Shown: positions 14,017 to 25,830, counted from the stretch's first letter. The stretch is DNA of 64,000 nt from Mugil cephalus (GCF_022458985.1 NC_061772.1:29261501-29325500); one strand, 5' to 3'. Program-made: numbers and translations. The notes: a model not told the origin generated them from the sequence alone.

Positions 14017-14237
14017 CATTAGGACCACCTTCCTAATGTTGTGGTCATAATGTTGTGGCTGATTAGTTCTAAGAATTCAGAGGATTGAATAAACTGATCT
14101 TTGTGTAAATAAGCTGCACGTTTAAGGATTGAAATGTGGTTTCACAACCCGTCACATACGTTAACAAGGACGTCGCTGCAGTAATACAACCTTAGATGAG
14201 ACCTGTGTGAAAAGGCAACAAAGATGGAACACGCCGC

Positions 14238-14261
14238 TGTGTGTGTGTGTGTGTGTGTGTG
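14238..14261. repeat. (TG)n microsatellite
   Basis: Twelve TG units. Confidence 0.95.
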
Positions 14262-14269
14262 ATGGATGC

Positions 14270-14500
14270 AGTGTGGAGCCTCAGGTAATAATAGCCATGA
14301 TGGATTCTCACCTGGCCCGCAGAGCTGCGGCTCGGTCAAGGAAGATAAAGATGTGTTGGAGCCCCGGAGCTCCTGCTGCTGCACCGCTCCAGGTTCGGCT
14401 CGAGCCGGGGGAGATATTAATGATAACCCCAAACACCCCGGCTCCCTCCCACCACCCCTCCCCACATCCCTCCTGACCACCGGTCATTGGCTAACAATAC
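14270..14500. promoter_or_regulatory. GC-rich patch, candidate regulatory element
   Basis: Composition rises sharply here: gctgcggctcggtcaagg, then ggagccccggagctcctgct, then cggctcgagccgggggag followed by an AT core gatattaatgataa. Mixed GC blocks with homeobox-like AT cores are usual in conserved noncoding elements, but conservation cannot be tested here. Confidence 0.25.
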
Positions 14501-15340
14501 TTTTGTCGGGGCAAGAGCATCAATCTTGTGTCGACTGTGCATCAGATCAACAGGAAACACCTGCAGAGATGTGTTTGTGAGTAATTAATGTGAAATGTTG
14601 GCTCCGGCAGCTTCAAGCTCCTTAAATGAAACGTCTTTCTCTGTGTTGTGGGTGGAGATTTTTGATTCTGATCTTTTATAGAATAATTTATAGAGTGTAA
14701 AGGGGCAGTGATGTAGAACGTTGACTACTGGCCCTGGATTGTCTTTTCCTATTGGTCTTTGGTTTTACAAATAAACTCAGAACATTGTTGGATGAATGGA
14801 AGTTTAAATTAAAAATGTCTGCTGGAAAATAACAGTAGTCCTGCCCAGTGTCTATTCTATGTCATTTGCCTGATAAGTGAACAGCTTAGGTTGGATGCAA
14901 TGGAAACAAGCAGATGGAGCAAGGCTTTGAGCAAATTTTAACTTATCTTGGGCAGACGACTGATTCCGAAAAGCCAAAGCCTGTGGCATCAAAATCTGTA
15001 GTTCCTCTAATGTCCACCAGAGGCTGGAGTCAACCTGTGTGTTAAAATGTTGAAGACTCTTGAGTTTGCCAGAAGCTTGGTTGAGTCACACATTGAGCTT
15101 GAAAACAGTTCTTCAGGAAACATATAGTGATGATGTCATGGAGGACTTGAAGAATCAGCTCTTTACATCGTGGGGTTGGATCGCAAGAGTCCGGCTTAAT
15201 CCTGGTATTTTAGACTTTAACTTGTTTTGGAACATTTACACATTGTCCCCGTGAACAGACAGACACAGTATTATAGTTTGTAAACATACGCCTACTGTTG
15301 TGAGCTTCAATATTTATTTACTGACGAAACGATAAAGCTC

Positions 15341-15413
15341 TGGTTCCACTGGGGATTGAACCCAGGACCTTCTGCGTGTAAAGCAGACGTGATGACCACT
15401 ACACTATGGAACC
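15341..15413 (-). tRNA. tRNA-Val (anticodon UAC), copy 1
   Basis: On the - strand the 73 bases fold as a complete tRNA without CCA. Acceptor GGTTCCA pairs with TGGAACC, discriminator A. Anticodon stem TCTGC/GCAGA holds loop TTTACAC (anticodon TAC, reading GUA). T stem CTGGG/CCCAG holds loop TTCAATC. The D loop keeps GG. It nearly matches human tRNA-Val-TAC. The B box GGTTCAATCCC is good. No run of four T follows within 30 bases downstream on the - strand, so termination is unclear. First member of a tandem cluster with a spacing of about 300 bp. Confidence 0.85.
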
Positions 15414-15650
15414 TCTTGTGCTTGATGACGATTGTATTTCACAACCGAGACAGGACTTTGATGACAGTTGTTCAGTTGAATTCGATTTTCCCAGGACAGA
15501 TGTTGATGAAGTGTCCACCTTAAAATACTGGTGTGAACACATTAAGGTTAAGTTTGATTAATCCAAACCCATGGAGGTTTGCTTTGGTCGAATGTTAAAT
15601 CCCGGTTGGTTATGTATGTGTTCTAGACTTCATATAATAATATGTTACTA

Positions 15651-15723
15651 TGGTTCCACTGGGGATTGAACCCAGGACCTTCTGCGTGTAAAGCAGATGT
15701 GATGACCACTACACTATGGAACC
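15651..15723 (-). tRNA. tRNA-Val (anticodon UAC), copy 2
   Basis: Same 73-base fold as the copy 310 bp before it, differing at one visible base just before the anticodon stem (A for G). All stems pair, D-loop GG kept, discriminator A. No nearby T4 terminator. Part of the same tandem duplication. Confidence 0.83.
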
Positions 15724-15947
15724 TCATGTTTGTCTTGATTGACCAAAGCTTGACGTAGACGCATTTAATGTGAACACGGGAACTAAAAGCTGTCCACTTG
15801 TGTTTGATTTGATGTGAGGTCTTCTTCATCTTGGATGTAGTGTGAGCATCCTTCCAGGCGAGCTCTATCTTAAGGGTCCATCTTAAAGTAAAAAGAACCC
15901 TTAAAAGATTGTGAGACATGAACATTTAGAAGATAACACCATAAATG

Positions 15948-16020
15948 TGGTTCTACTGGGGATTGAACCCAGGACCTTCTGTGTGTAAAGCAGACGTGAT
16001 GACCACTACACTATGGAACC
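15948..16020 (-). tRNA. tRNA-Val (anticodon UAC), copy 3, partly degraded
   Basis: Same length and anticodon, but two stem mismatches: an acceptor-stem C opposed by A (3' strand TAGAACC), and the closing anticodon-stem pair C opposed by A (ACAGA in place of GCAGA). Probably a decaying copy of the tandem set. Confidence 0.65.
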
Positions 16021-16442
16021 CCTTAGAGGAGCTTTGGGCTAACAACACAGACAGGACTTAGCTGTGATGAGATGACACACATGTTTCTTATTCTGATATA
16101 ATTTAACGATCCATTAGAGGCAGCTGGTGTAATAATGTTCTGCTGCATCAGATACGTCTGTGTTTGTTTGATGACACAAAGCGAAACTGAGATCAGATCT
16201 CAAGCGCTGGATTGTAGTTTCCTGTTGGCCTTTGGTTTTTGGTCTTTCATACAGCGACACATTTTAACACAGGAACTAAAAGCTGCCCACTTGCATTGGA
16301 TTTTCATGAGCGTCCTTCCAGGGGAGATCGATTGTAAGTATCCATCTTAAATTACTGAACGCATTAAGGCCGAGTTTGACTAATCCAACCTCACATTTTA
16401 GACTTTAACTGGTCTTGGAATATTTACATACTCATGGTTAAA

Positions 16443-16483
16443 TGTGTATAAAGCAGATGTGATGACCACGGCTCTATAGAACC
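16443..16483 (-). pseudogene. Truncated tRNA-Val pseudogene
   Basis: The stretch aagcagatgtgatgaccac and the following tatagaacctctt match the 5' half of the neighbouring tRNA-Val copies on the - strand (anticodon arm to acceptor). The T arm and 3' acceptor are missing, and the anticodon loop is altered. Confidence 0.7.
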
Positions 16484-16779
16484 TCTTGGATCGACTAGGA
16501 ATCATGTATATTAAATCATAGCTGCCCACTTGCATTCGATTTGCCACAGATGGATGTTGATTTGAGGTTTGAAAAGTGCCAGATAAAACCTGACACCTCT
16601 AAGAGAAACCTCAGTGGGTCGGAGCTGTTTTGATAATAGTTAATAAGGCGGTGGAGGTCCTAATATTTTGGCTTAGTGTAAAGCTAAAAGGAGTTTTGCT
16701 GTGGGATCTAGCTCTGAGTCATTTGTTGGAAGCAGCAGTGAAAACTTTGGATCCATTTTTCTCGGTGTAGCTGGGAGCT

Positions 16780-16960
16780 CTGCAGCCCGCGGCCTTTGCG
16801 GGGCAGCGGAGATAATTCAGACGTTGCAGGACTCTCCTCGGGGACGAGGGAGACGGCCTCGCTCTATCTCCGCTGTCCTGTTTTTAGCTGCTGAATGTCT
16901 GGAGACGCCGCTGTGATTTATTCAGCCTCTCCGCTGCTGCCGCCGCTGCTCAGGTGAGAG
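16780..16960. promoter_or_regulatory. GC-rich patch with an 11-bp inverted repeat, candidate regulatory element
   Basis: CAGCGGAGATA at 16804-16814 is mirrored by TATCTCCGCTG at 16865-16875, 50 bases apart. The surrounding sequence is GC-rich (gcagcccgcggcctttgcgg; ctccgctgctgccgccgctg) with AT cores (ataattcag, gtgatttattc). No repeat-family match seen. Could be a conserved enhancer; inference only. Confidence 0.27.
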
Positions 16961-17319
16961 TCGACTGAACCAACAGGATGAATGAGCGGCTGTCACACTC
17001 ACTCCTCCAGGCTTATTTTAGTCTGCAGGCAGAACAGACAGGGCCGTCTGTTTTTATTTACTGGGTGAAGCCAGAGACGACTGAGGGCTGTGTGCTGCTT
17101 TACATCCATTTAAAAACCGAAAGGAATTGATGTGTCAGCTGTAAAACTGAAGGATGCTTTCACTGGTATCATTGGACGTTAAAGCAGTCATGAGCACATG
17201 ACATTAACACAGCTTATGAACTTCAACAACATGTTGAAGCTGAAGCCCTAAAAGCAACTGAAGTGTCAGTTTAACCTGTACAGAGCTATACGGCTCTTAT
17301 TTTGTGGGTTAAAAAGTAA

Positions 17320-18145
17320 ATAAAGTTGAAGCGTAAATGTTGGTTTGGTCTGTGAAATCTGAATGAGCTGTAATTCAAATACCCTGAAGCTGAGATGAGG
17401 AAGATGCTGAGAGAAAATGTGATTTAAAGTAGAAAAAGTCAAAGAAGTTGAAGCGTGAGCACTGAAAGCAGCTGATGTTTCCTAAGATCTAAAAAATCCG
17501 AACGTGTCACTGAAACATGAAGGATGATGTCAAATCCTCCACAGAAGCAAAGGAAACGAAGATGCCAAATTTTAAGTATATAAAGTAAAAGTAGTTGAAG
17601 TGTGAACACCGAAAGGATCCCGCATGAAGCTAAAAAACATGCTGAAAGAAAACGAAGCGTCAACTTGACTAACAAGTACAATAAATTGACATGTAAGCAC
17701 TGAAAGTAGCCGAAGTGTCAGTTTAAACTGAATTACTAAAAGAGCTGTGTGACTGAAATGTGAAACAATTGAGACTGAGGCTACAAAATAATTTTAATTT
17801 TAAGTTTAAAGAGTAAAAGACGTTGAAGTGTAAGAACTGAAAGCAGTGGAGGGGTAAACTGTAAATCTAAAAAGAGCTGAAACTGTCAGTGAAAGGTACA
17901 CGATTTAAAAAAAAATGTAGTCTCAGATAAACTAATCACTTTAGTTAAAGAAACTGAAGTGTCATTTGAAATACAAATAGTAAAAGTAGTTGAAGTGTAA
18001 GCAATGAACACAGCTGGATAGGGGTTCAGATGGTTAAACTGTAAAATTAAAAAAATCTTAAATGTAATCACTTAAATGTTGAGGCATCAAATCACAAGAT
18101 GAAAGGAAATGAAGTCTCAGTTAAGATGTAAATATATGAAAGATA
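17320..18145. repeat. Degenerate tandem array (GTTGAAGTGTAAGCACTGAAAG type)
   Basis: A recurring anchor gttgaagtgtaagcactgaa is seen at 17325, 17447, 17594, 17685, 17822 and 17989 with changes, spaced 91-167 bases. Each is followed by variants of agcagctgaagtgtcagttt and aaactgtaaa. Units are strongly diverged and vary in length. No coding potential. Confidence 0.65.
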
Positions 18146-18519
18146 ATAATATGTTCTATACGTATTAACCGGAATTGTCTGTAATTCTTGTTCTCATGTG
18201 GGTTGAACCGGGCTGAGGAGAAACCGAGTTTCAGAGTCGTAAACATCTGACACTTTAACACAATTTATTTTATTCGATAAAAGCTTGTACCCAGTGTTCA
18301 CTTTCTCAGACTGAATTCAACCCCCACCCTCAGCTGCTCGGCCCTTTAATCCACACCAGGGAGTTCAGTTCCAAGAACCGAGGAAGTCACGGAGAAGTCG
18401 CCCGAATTAAACTCACATTTATTCACTTTTTCCCCTCAAAGTCAAATAAAAACACACTTCACATCTCTTGCATCTTTATTAATTCCCTCTGATTTCCCTC
18501 CTTCTGTGCTGTGTCTTCC

Positions 18520-18700
18520 TCCTCGCCTCCTCTCGCAGTCACGTCTCTGTCACCGTCTTCTTTCACCAGATTCCTCTCAGCTCCCATTTCAGCGTTTATT
18601 TCGGTCGCCCTGCGGCAAGGATTCGGATAAAAGGATTAACTTATCGTCTACCAGTTTAGAGCTCCTAAACTCAGCCTGACGGCCCCCCTGAAAATTGAAA
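18520..18700. promoter_or_regulatory. Unique mixed-composition patch, candidate regulatory element
   Basis: A non-repetitive stretch (ggtcgccctgcggcaaggat, then taaaaggattaacttatc and cagtttagagctcc) containing a K50 homeobox core (GGATTA). Weak candidate. Confidence 0.18.
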
Positions 18701-19586
18701 AGATGGATGCCAGAGAGGCTCCATTCAATACATGTTAAATTCATTTCCCCTGTTTATTACACAGAGGGATGTTGATGTTTAAAGCCTGAAGAGATGCTGG
18801 GAAAAAAAACAAAAAAAACAAAACAAGAGGGACCGCTCATATGCTGTAGTAAGAGTAGGAAAGGAAAAGCTCCACCATTCAAATATTCATTAAAAATGAA
18901 TAATGGATCTAATTGTGAGAAGAGTATTTATGTGGATCAGTTTTTGATGACTGGTGGAGACCAAACCTGAGCCTAAAATCACTTGAATATAGTCAAGTAG
19001 GCAGTTAGTTATCAGACCATACTTTTTCATTGTTGTTTGTCTCTTTGGGGAGTTTGTCTTCTCCCTAGTGCCTAAAATTTAAACAACACCCCTTTAAATA
19101 TCTAATGTTCCGATCAAGAAGCCTAAAATCAATGCCCCCTGGTGATTTTTGACATTTTAAATTGACATGACATGACATTTTTGACATGTGTTGGTCCTTG
19201 TATTGTGAGCTACATCTGAAATAATGACTTTTCTACAGTTAAATATGAAAAAGTTGCTCAAATCAAAGATTTAAGAAGTTTATTTTTCGGCATTTCCCCC
19301 TGGCTTGACTATCACCATTTTGAAGTGGTTGGATATGTCAGAGGGTTGTTTGGATCCTTCTCAACACTGTAGGAAATGGATGAGGATGAATTGGAAAGGG
19401 ATCTTGAGCCCGGTATAAATCTTGTTGGATATGCTTTAGAACCGATACGGTGTGGAAACCGAGCAGTGGAACCACTGAGAGTGGAAAACCAGTAGTTTGT
19501 AGAGAAGAGTGTGTTGGCAACACCACTTGGTGTCAGTGTGACTATTGTACAACAGACATTAGCCACACCAGGAGGACCAGGGCACA

Positions 19587-20377
19587 TAGGGCTGCACGAT
19601 TAATCAAATTTTAATAGCAATCACGATTTTGCCTAAATTTCTGGAAACTTTCCATGGAAACTTTAGTCAGGGAATTTTGCAAAATTGTCTGGCCTAATGG
19701 AATTTATGGACATTAACGTGAATTAACTGGAGATCTGGAACAATTTAAAGAAACATGTATGAGTCATATACCAGCATAAATATAAACATTTTATGTATAG
19801 TATATTTTTGTACCAGCCATATTTATGTCCCTAACCTTCAGCTTTGACAATTCCCAGTTTATTCCCATTCATTTCCATAAATTACCATGGAAAATTCCAA
19901 ACTTTGAAAAGTCGCAGAATTTAAATGAATGAGATCGTCGGGGATATTTACATTTAAAATGCAGGTTCTGCTGTAGTCAGCCAACCACCAGGGGGCAAAC
20001 GCATGGTTCAGGCCTCATTAAACTGCCTAAATAACAAGTGAGTGCACCTTGGAGCAGCAGCCTCAAGTTACCCGGTGTACTAACGAGAGCAAGTCGTCAT
20101 GGACTTGTTTTGGATTTAAGGCGAGTGACGTGAAACAAGAACAAGTTATATGCAAAGAATGCAGCAGAGTTGTGTCGCCCCACAGGGAAACACAACTAAT
20201 CTGTTCAGTCATCTAAAAGAAACATCACACTACAAAGTACGAAGAATGCATGTAGACCAATTTAATTTAAAGTTTCATTTGGACTGAAAACTATAGTAGT
20301 GCAATAAAAGTACAGATGTTTTCCCTGACATGATAAATAATCGTGATCATCATTTTGGCCATAATTGTGCAGCTGTA
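19587..20377 (+). mobile_element. hAT-type DNA transposon relic
   Basis: Left end tagggctgcacgattaatca; the right end reversed reads tacagctgcacaattatggc, an imperfect terminal inverted repeat of the hAT kind. Near 20095-20245 the + strand encodes remains of a BED zinc finger of a hAT transposase: C-K-E-C-S-R-V-V, then after a frame change GNTTNLFSHLKE and H-Y. The catalytic part is missing. No clear 8-bp target duplication is seen. Confidence 0.68.
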
Positions 20378-21090
20378 CTTCCACTGAGAGACGTCTGAGA
20401 GGAAACACTGCAACGCCCCGTTAGTAGCAAGTTTAGCTAAGCTAAATGGAACCACACGTTAAAATGCATCAGACTACAATGATCCATCTTCCGCTGTTTA
20501 TCTTTAACTGTCTACCGCTATGAGAAGCACCAACCCCATAATGTCTCAGGCCACAGTATGGAAAGATTGCGGCGGCCATTCTAAAAAACATATAATGGCC
20601 GCCATATTGTCTCTTTATATGCTAACATTTGTCAATATATGGCGGAGCAGAAATCTCTCTATAAAATGAGGTTTACTTGATTGAGTGCTTCATTAAAGAT
20701 TGACCCTGTAGACACTGGTTAGATGTTCGTTGACCAACCAAATCAAATTAACTTCAACAAATAATCTACAAATTTCTAAGTTGTAATACAGCTGTGGCCT
20801 CATGTCTTGTATCATGAATGAATTCTTTGTGTTGTGTTTTGTGCCTTTGCATCATGACGTGTGTTCTTTGTTCCTGCTGGCTGTGATGTCATTTTGTTAA
20901 AAGCTGTTTGAAGAAGAAATAGATCCGTCTGTTTTTATGATATTCTGGAGTTACGCTGTGGACTCAAGCTGCTAAAATCGCGTGGACACGAGTCTCTTTT
21001 TCTGCTCCTAGTGGCTGATGTAGATACAGTGCAAACAACCCGACAACCAAACAGCCAGGCACGTTTAAACAGACAAACACACACATGGAA

Positions 21091-21112
21091 GCAGCAGCAG
21101 CAGCAGCAGCAG
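21091..21112. repeat. (GCA)n microsatellite
   Basis: Seven GCA units in non-coding sequence. Confidence 0.9.
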
Positions 21113-22979
21113 TGAAGCTGCAGCCCGTCACCAACACCCACTCTGTTCCCAGCAGATGTCAGTGTTACATAATGGCTCTCTGATGTAACACACTCACACT
21201 CGCAGCATGTGTTCGCCGGCACAAACAGATGAGGAAACACTGAACAAATGCAGCCACAACACCTGGAAACATCTGGCAGTCCATACACAGTCTGCACAGC
21301 TTTTAACTCTCTGGGACAAACTGTAGTGTATTAATAAGAGGTTTTACCTAAAATATATCAGTGTTTCAGGGCAGCGTCGTAGTTGAAATCATACAACAGC
21401 ACATTTATTCTGATATTGTTGATATATGCTGATATATATCATGAGTAGGTAATGCTACAATAATTTTTTTCTACAAAATTCTCGGTCAAACAAACCTTTA
21501 CAGAAATATCTGCATGAATAAATATTTTAACATGAAATATGTGGATGAAGAAAACATTTCAAACTTTTCCCCAATGAAGCCAAAAACCAAAAGGTCAGAT
21601 TTATTTGGTGTAATTTGGAAACGTGTTTTCAATCATTTGCACGTCCAGTGTTGAGGATGATTTAACGTCATTTGCTTGTGACAATAGTAATTGGAAAAGC
21701 AGCTGTATTTATCAGCTGAAGGTTGCTCCTACTCGCTTAGAGCGTAACGTTAATGGAAATCTTCCTCGTTTAAAGGTTGATATGTGCAGAAACAAACTGC
21801 CGTTTGCACCTGCTCTTGTGAGTCTTTGTTGGGTTCTTTTCCGAAACACAACAGATTAGGAAACAATGATGACTCCCAGGCTCTGACCACCGACCAACTA
21901 AACTCATTGGAATAGTCCAAACGCTGACACTGCTTTCTCGTTGCTTTGAGCTTGGACACTTGGTGCATCCTCATCCATATAGAGACTGTGCTACCTTGGT
22001 GGGCCGTTTCATTTTTGCAAGGTGTTCAAAATCCCTGAGTGACTAATGTGTTTCCACATTTTCAACATTCATGTTTAAGCTTTTTTGGCCTTTTTCGGTC
22101 AAGCCAGATTCCCTTTCAACACATATGGTTACTTGGGATATCCTAATATCAGCCCGGTTGGTTCTATTATTACTAAAACCTTTGTACAGTTTGTGAGCTT
22201 TGTGGTATTTCAATAAAGTAAAGTTCTTAGGGTTAGGGTCAAGGGTTTGCTGAATGAGCTCAGTAGCATCTCGTTGCCATCAGGGTGTTTTTTTTTTTTT
22301 ACTATCTAATCTAGAAGAGTTCAAGAAAGATAGAAAGGATGGAGGTAGAATAACAACCAGTTGTTCAAACAAATGTATGAAAAGATGAACAAAGCTAGAA
22401 TCCATGTAGACAGCAGTCTTCATCATATTCCTGTTCTTCCTCCTACACTTAAAAATGAAGGTGCTTCTACACAGGTGCAACTTTTGGCATAGTTTAGCAA
22501 TTAGCATCCATCCAATTTGGGGATGGGTACCAATACTGGGTACCATAGTGGCTCTTGTGCTGACTCTAACGGTAGTAACCAGACTGATTTGGATGCTTCA
22601 TTTGGTGCCAGTGAGTTTTTAATTAACTCAGCCCCCTTGGCTCTATTGCTGTGCTGATGCTACATGTGACGTCACGTGAGTTTTTCACCTGCACGGATGG
22701 AAGTGAACCTTCAAAATGTCTAAGACCAAAGGTTTGTCAAAAGTTTGTTTGGACTTTACCTCAAAAGATGCAGACTGGTCAACCTGCAACAAGGGAGGTA
22801 ACACCTAGAATTAGATTCAACATCTGACCACACATAGCATTTTATTGAAAGACCAGATATGTAACATCTTTGATGGACCCCTTGCACTGGTTTTATTAGG
22901 ATGGTGGCCCAGTGTTCTTCATTCTTTGGGTCTCCCAGCCAGGCCCCATTGAAGAAAATCTGGCCACCAGACACTCACT

Positions 22980-23330
22980 GATGATGATTTCTACTCCCTC
23001 TACTGGAGTTTTGACCCTACCAGGGGCCTTTTCTCAAACACTTCCACCACGTTAATGTGGCAACTCATCTTCTTGAACCCCCCGTCCAATGAGTAAAGCT
23101 GCTGCTTCATTTGCATTGACAGGGGCCAGGTGAGGTGGTTTGGGCATCTGGTGAGGATGTCTCCTGGCTGTTGCTGTTGGTGGTTAACCGGGAGGTGGGT
23201 AGAGTAGATCCAGGACTTGCTGAAGGGATTATGTATCTATAACACCAAGGAATACCCCAACAAGAACTGGATTGGCATCTGGAATTCCCTGTTTGGCCTG
23301 TTGTCACTCCGACCTAAACTCAGATAAATG
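22980..23330 (+). mobile_element. LINE 3'-end relic
   Basis: The stretch gaggtggtttgggcatctgg, then tgaggatgtctcctgg and ccaggacttgctgaagggat, is the familiar C-terminal end of a fish LINE reverse transcriptase, here followed by ctcagataaatg where the usual end is ctcggataag. Heavily decayed. RTE or Rex-type is likely but not proven. Confidence 0.55.
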
Positions 23331-24193
23331 TGAATATGGAGCAGATTCAGTTCATTCAGTTTTTTTTTTATTATAAATATCTAATTGATTTCAGAGAGGG
23401 TTCATTGCTGGGACATGGATGGCAGTTTCCAGTAGAAAAAAAATTTGAAATGCCTCCATGCACACGCTGAGCAGCAAAGACAAACAGAGATGAGTTGAAT
23501 GCAAATTTTGAGCAAGTGAATCTACAGGGAAACAAAGACAGAGACTGAATAACACACTCATGTACACAGCTGCACTTCTTCATCTATACTACACACTGTC
23601 ACAGCGCTGTTTACCCCCGAGGCCTCCACACACACACTCACGCTCACATAGCTACAGTACCTCCAACATGTCACTTATCAGGCAAATTTATTTCCACCAC
23701 AGTGTTTTCTGGAGTTCATCTTAAGTCATATCTGATTTTAAAGACACGTTGTGTTTTTGCCTTGTGTCCAGTCAAATTTGTTGCAAACCTTGACATATAA
23801 CCATACATTTTCAAAGACACAATGACTCTAGAAAAACTCTATGTTATGGTTCGTTAAGGTCAGCTTTGTTCACTGGACTTGAAAGTTGGGTTTAATTTGC
23901 AAAAATAGCTATGACACCTCCGCTCTGATTGAATCCAGAATCAGTCTCGTGATCTTGGGTCATTTAATCATCATATCCGACTACCCAGACAGGATCCCAG
24001 TTCCTGTTCCTTTGGTAGGTTTTTGGCATGATTCGGGATATTTTGCTATGGTTGGTTTTAGGATTTAGGTTATTGGTTGGTTGGACTGGAAGTGGAACAT
24101 GAATGTATCTGGCTGACCCAAGTCACCTCCCTGTCCTTTATAAAGCAAAAACTCATCCATCACAGTGTATTTGCTGACAATATGACAATGAAC

Positions 24194-24266
24194 TGGTTCC
24201 ACTGGGGATTGAACCCAGAACCTTCTGCGTGTAAAGCAGATGTGATAACTACTACACCATGGAACC
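24194..24266 (-). tRNA. tRNA-Val (UAC)-like gene, dispersed copy 4
   Basis: Full 73-base fold on the - strand with acceptor, anticodon and T stems paired and anticodon TAC. The D loop reads AGTAGTTA instead of AGTGGTTA, losing the first G of the invariant GG pair. Shares its downstream flank (gctgacaatatgacaatga on +) with the copy at 29228, so the two arose by one duplication. Confidence 0.68.
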
Positions 24267-24784
24267 ACTATGTCAGCCTCCAAGTCTGTAAACGGAGATG
24301 CTTCAACTTAAGTGCACTACTCTCTGAGTTGCTTTTAATAGCACAGTCAGGACAAGTTTATTGGCATCATTATATTTTCGTTATGGTCGATTCAGGTCAA
24401 AGTTTTAGGTACATTCAGTTTGTAAATCATTGTGGTAGTTTCATGTAGCTGAGCTTATTTGTTTTGAATACGGTAGAAAACACCCTGATGACATCATGCA
24501 CAGAGATGCCACTGAACCCTTTCAGGAATCCCCTGAGAAGAACTGTACCAAGAGTATTGAAATATCTCAAAGCACATGTCACATGTCACCTTCTGTAGAC
24601 AGTTGTATTGTACCAGGTTCCCTTGTGTGGGAGGGGTGAAGTGGGAATGTCTTAACCGTGTAAACAAAGCTAGATGTAATATTGAATCCATCGACTCTTA
24701 GGTGGGTTTGAAGAATAATATTCATGCTGTTGCTTCTTTTTCTAACCATGTTGATTGGCAATGTTCTTATTTATTGAAAAATGA

Positions 24785-24857
24785 AGGTTCCACTGGGGAT
24801 TGAACCCAGGACCTTCTGCGTGTAAAGCAGATGTGATAACTACTACACCATGGAACC
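24785..24857 (-). tRNA. tRNA-Val (UAC)-like gene, dispersed copy 5
   Basis: Same D-loop change as the copies at 24194 and 29228. The discriminator would be T rather than A. This is the only copy with a close downstream T run on the - strand (TTTTT within about 8 bases). Stems otherwise pair; anticodon TAC. Confidence 0.65.
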
Positions 24858-25062
24858 CTGTGGAGAAATGTAAAGCCATTCGTAAAGCGACTGATAGATG
24901 AGCTAATTTTCACATCTTCACTGGGAAGAAACTTAACAAAAGCAAAAGACTGAATCATTTTTCTATTTGGGGTTTCACCCAGTCTTCTTCCAGAAAGAGC
25001 CCGTGAGTTCACGGATCTTTGCATGTCTTTCCATCCAATTGGAGTTTGGCCCCTTCATGGTC

Positions 25063-25830
25063 GACATCACTGTGACATCATGACGTTAACTGGAGGCAAA
25101 ACTGAGGGAAACTTAAGGCGAAAACACTGTCACTTTCAACTATGGAAATGTCGTCTTGCTGTATTTCCGGTGCCAAAACCCAAAAATCAAAAACAGTAAC
25201 TTGGAGTTTTATCCAGCCACCTCCAGTCGTAGACAACTTTGGTTGAACGTGATTAAAAGAAAAGGATTGTGAGTGAGACAATCGACAACGGTAATGAATC
25301 ATGATTTTCAGCCTGGGTAACGTTATGGGTTCGGATGAATTGTGACTGAAATAACGTCAAATTAATCATTATTTAGGGGATTCTTGTTACACGTTAATGC
25401 TAATGCTAACCATTAACTAACACATCGTTAGTTGCGTGTTTCAGTGGTGTCCAAGCAGAAGTTGCATTTACTACGTTCCCCTCCACAGTGGTTCCACTTA
25501 CTTCTTGTAATATCTTTGTTGGAGAGGCTTCATTTGATAAAGACAGACCAGACTTCGTCCCCTCTGTGTCCTTTGGTCAAATCGTCCATCCAGTGAGTGA
25601 GAGTGTAGGGGTTGATGAATATAGTCCCATCAGACAGAGTCAACTTTTTAAGATAACACTCACAGTCTCAGTGAGTGTATTAGTATATTCTACAAAATAT
25701 ATACGTTTTTCTCATCTATTCTTGACAAAACACTGAAATATGCTAACTGGCGTTTACAGTCCATAGTGTTTGAGATGTTTCGCCTCCAGCTAAGCCCCGC
25801 CCCTCAAAATACATCACACTGTTTACAAGC
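25063..25830 (+). mobile_element. TIR-bounded dispersed element, copy 1
   Basis: Left part contains ttaactggaggcaaaac and the right part its inverse (gtttcgcctccagctaagcc), with outer catcactgtgacatca and tacatcacactgtttaca. The interior includes the marker cgttaatgctaatgctaacc. Related copies lie at 61947-63050 (rearranged) and 37042-37262 (partial, - strand). No transposase seen. Confidence 0.62.

Larger units (their letters stand above)
15000..16560. repeat. Tandem segmental duplication carrying tRNA-Val
   Basis: Flanks of the tRNA copies repeat too: gactttaacttgttttggaa (about 15220) against gactttaactggtcttggaa (about 16398); a block near 15530 against one near 16350 (acattaaggttaagtttga, gcattaaggccgagtttga); and gaactaaaagctg followed by cccacttg at about 15780 and 16270. 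The unit is about 300 bp and the copies are diverged. Confidence 0.7.

Noticed and set aside
16701-16916. Ser/Gly-rich ORF as a candidate RORalpha1 start exon
   Set aside because: No similarity to the QSYSSTSR end expected before GIS, and no phase-1 donor at a fitting place.
22225-22245. Telomere-like TTAGGG copies
   Set aside because: Only about two units; too short to be an interstitial telomere.
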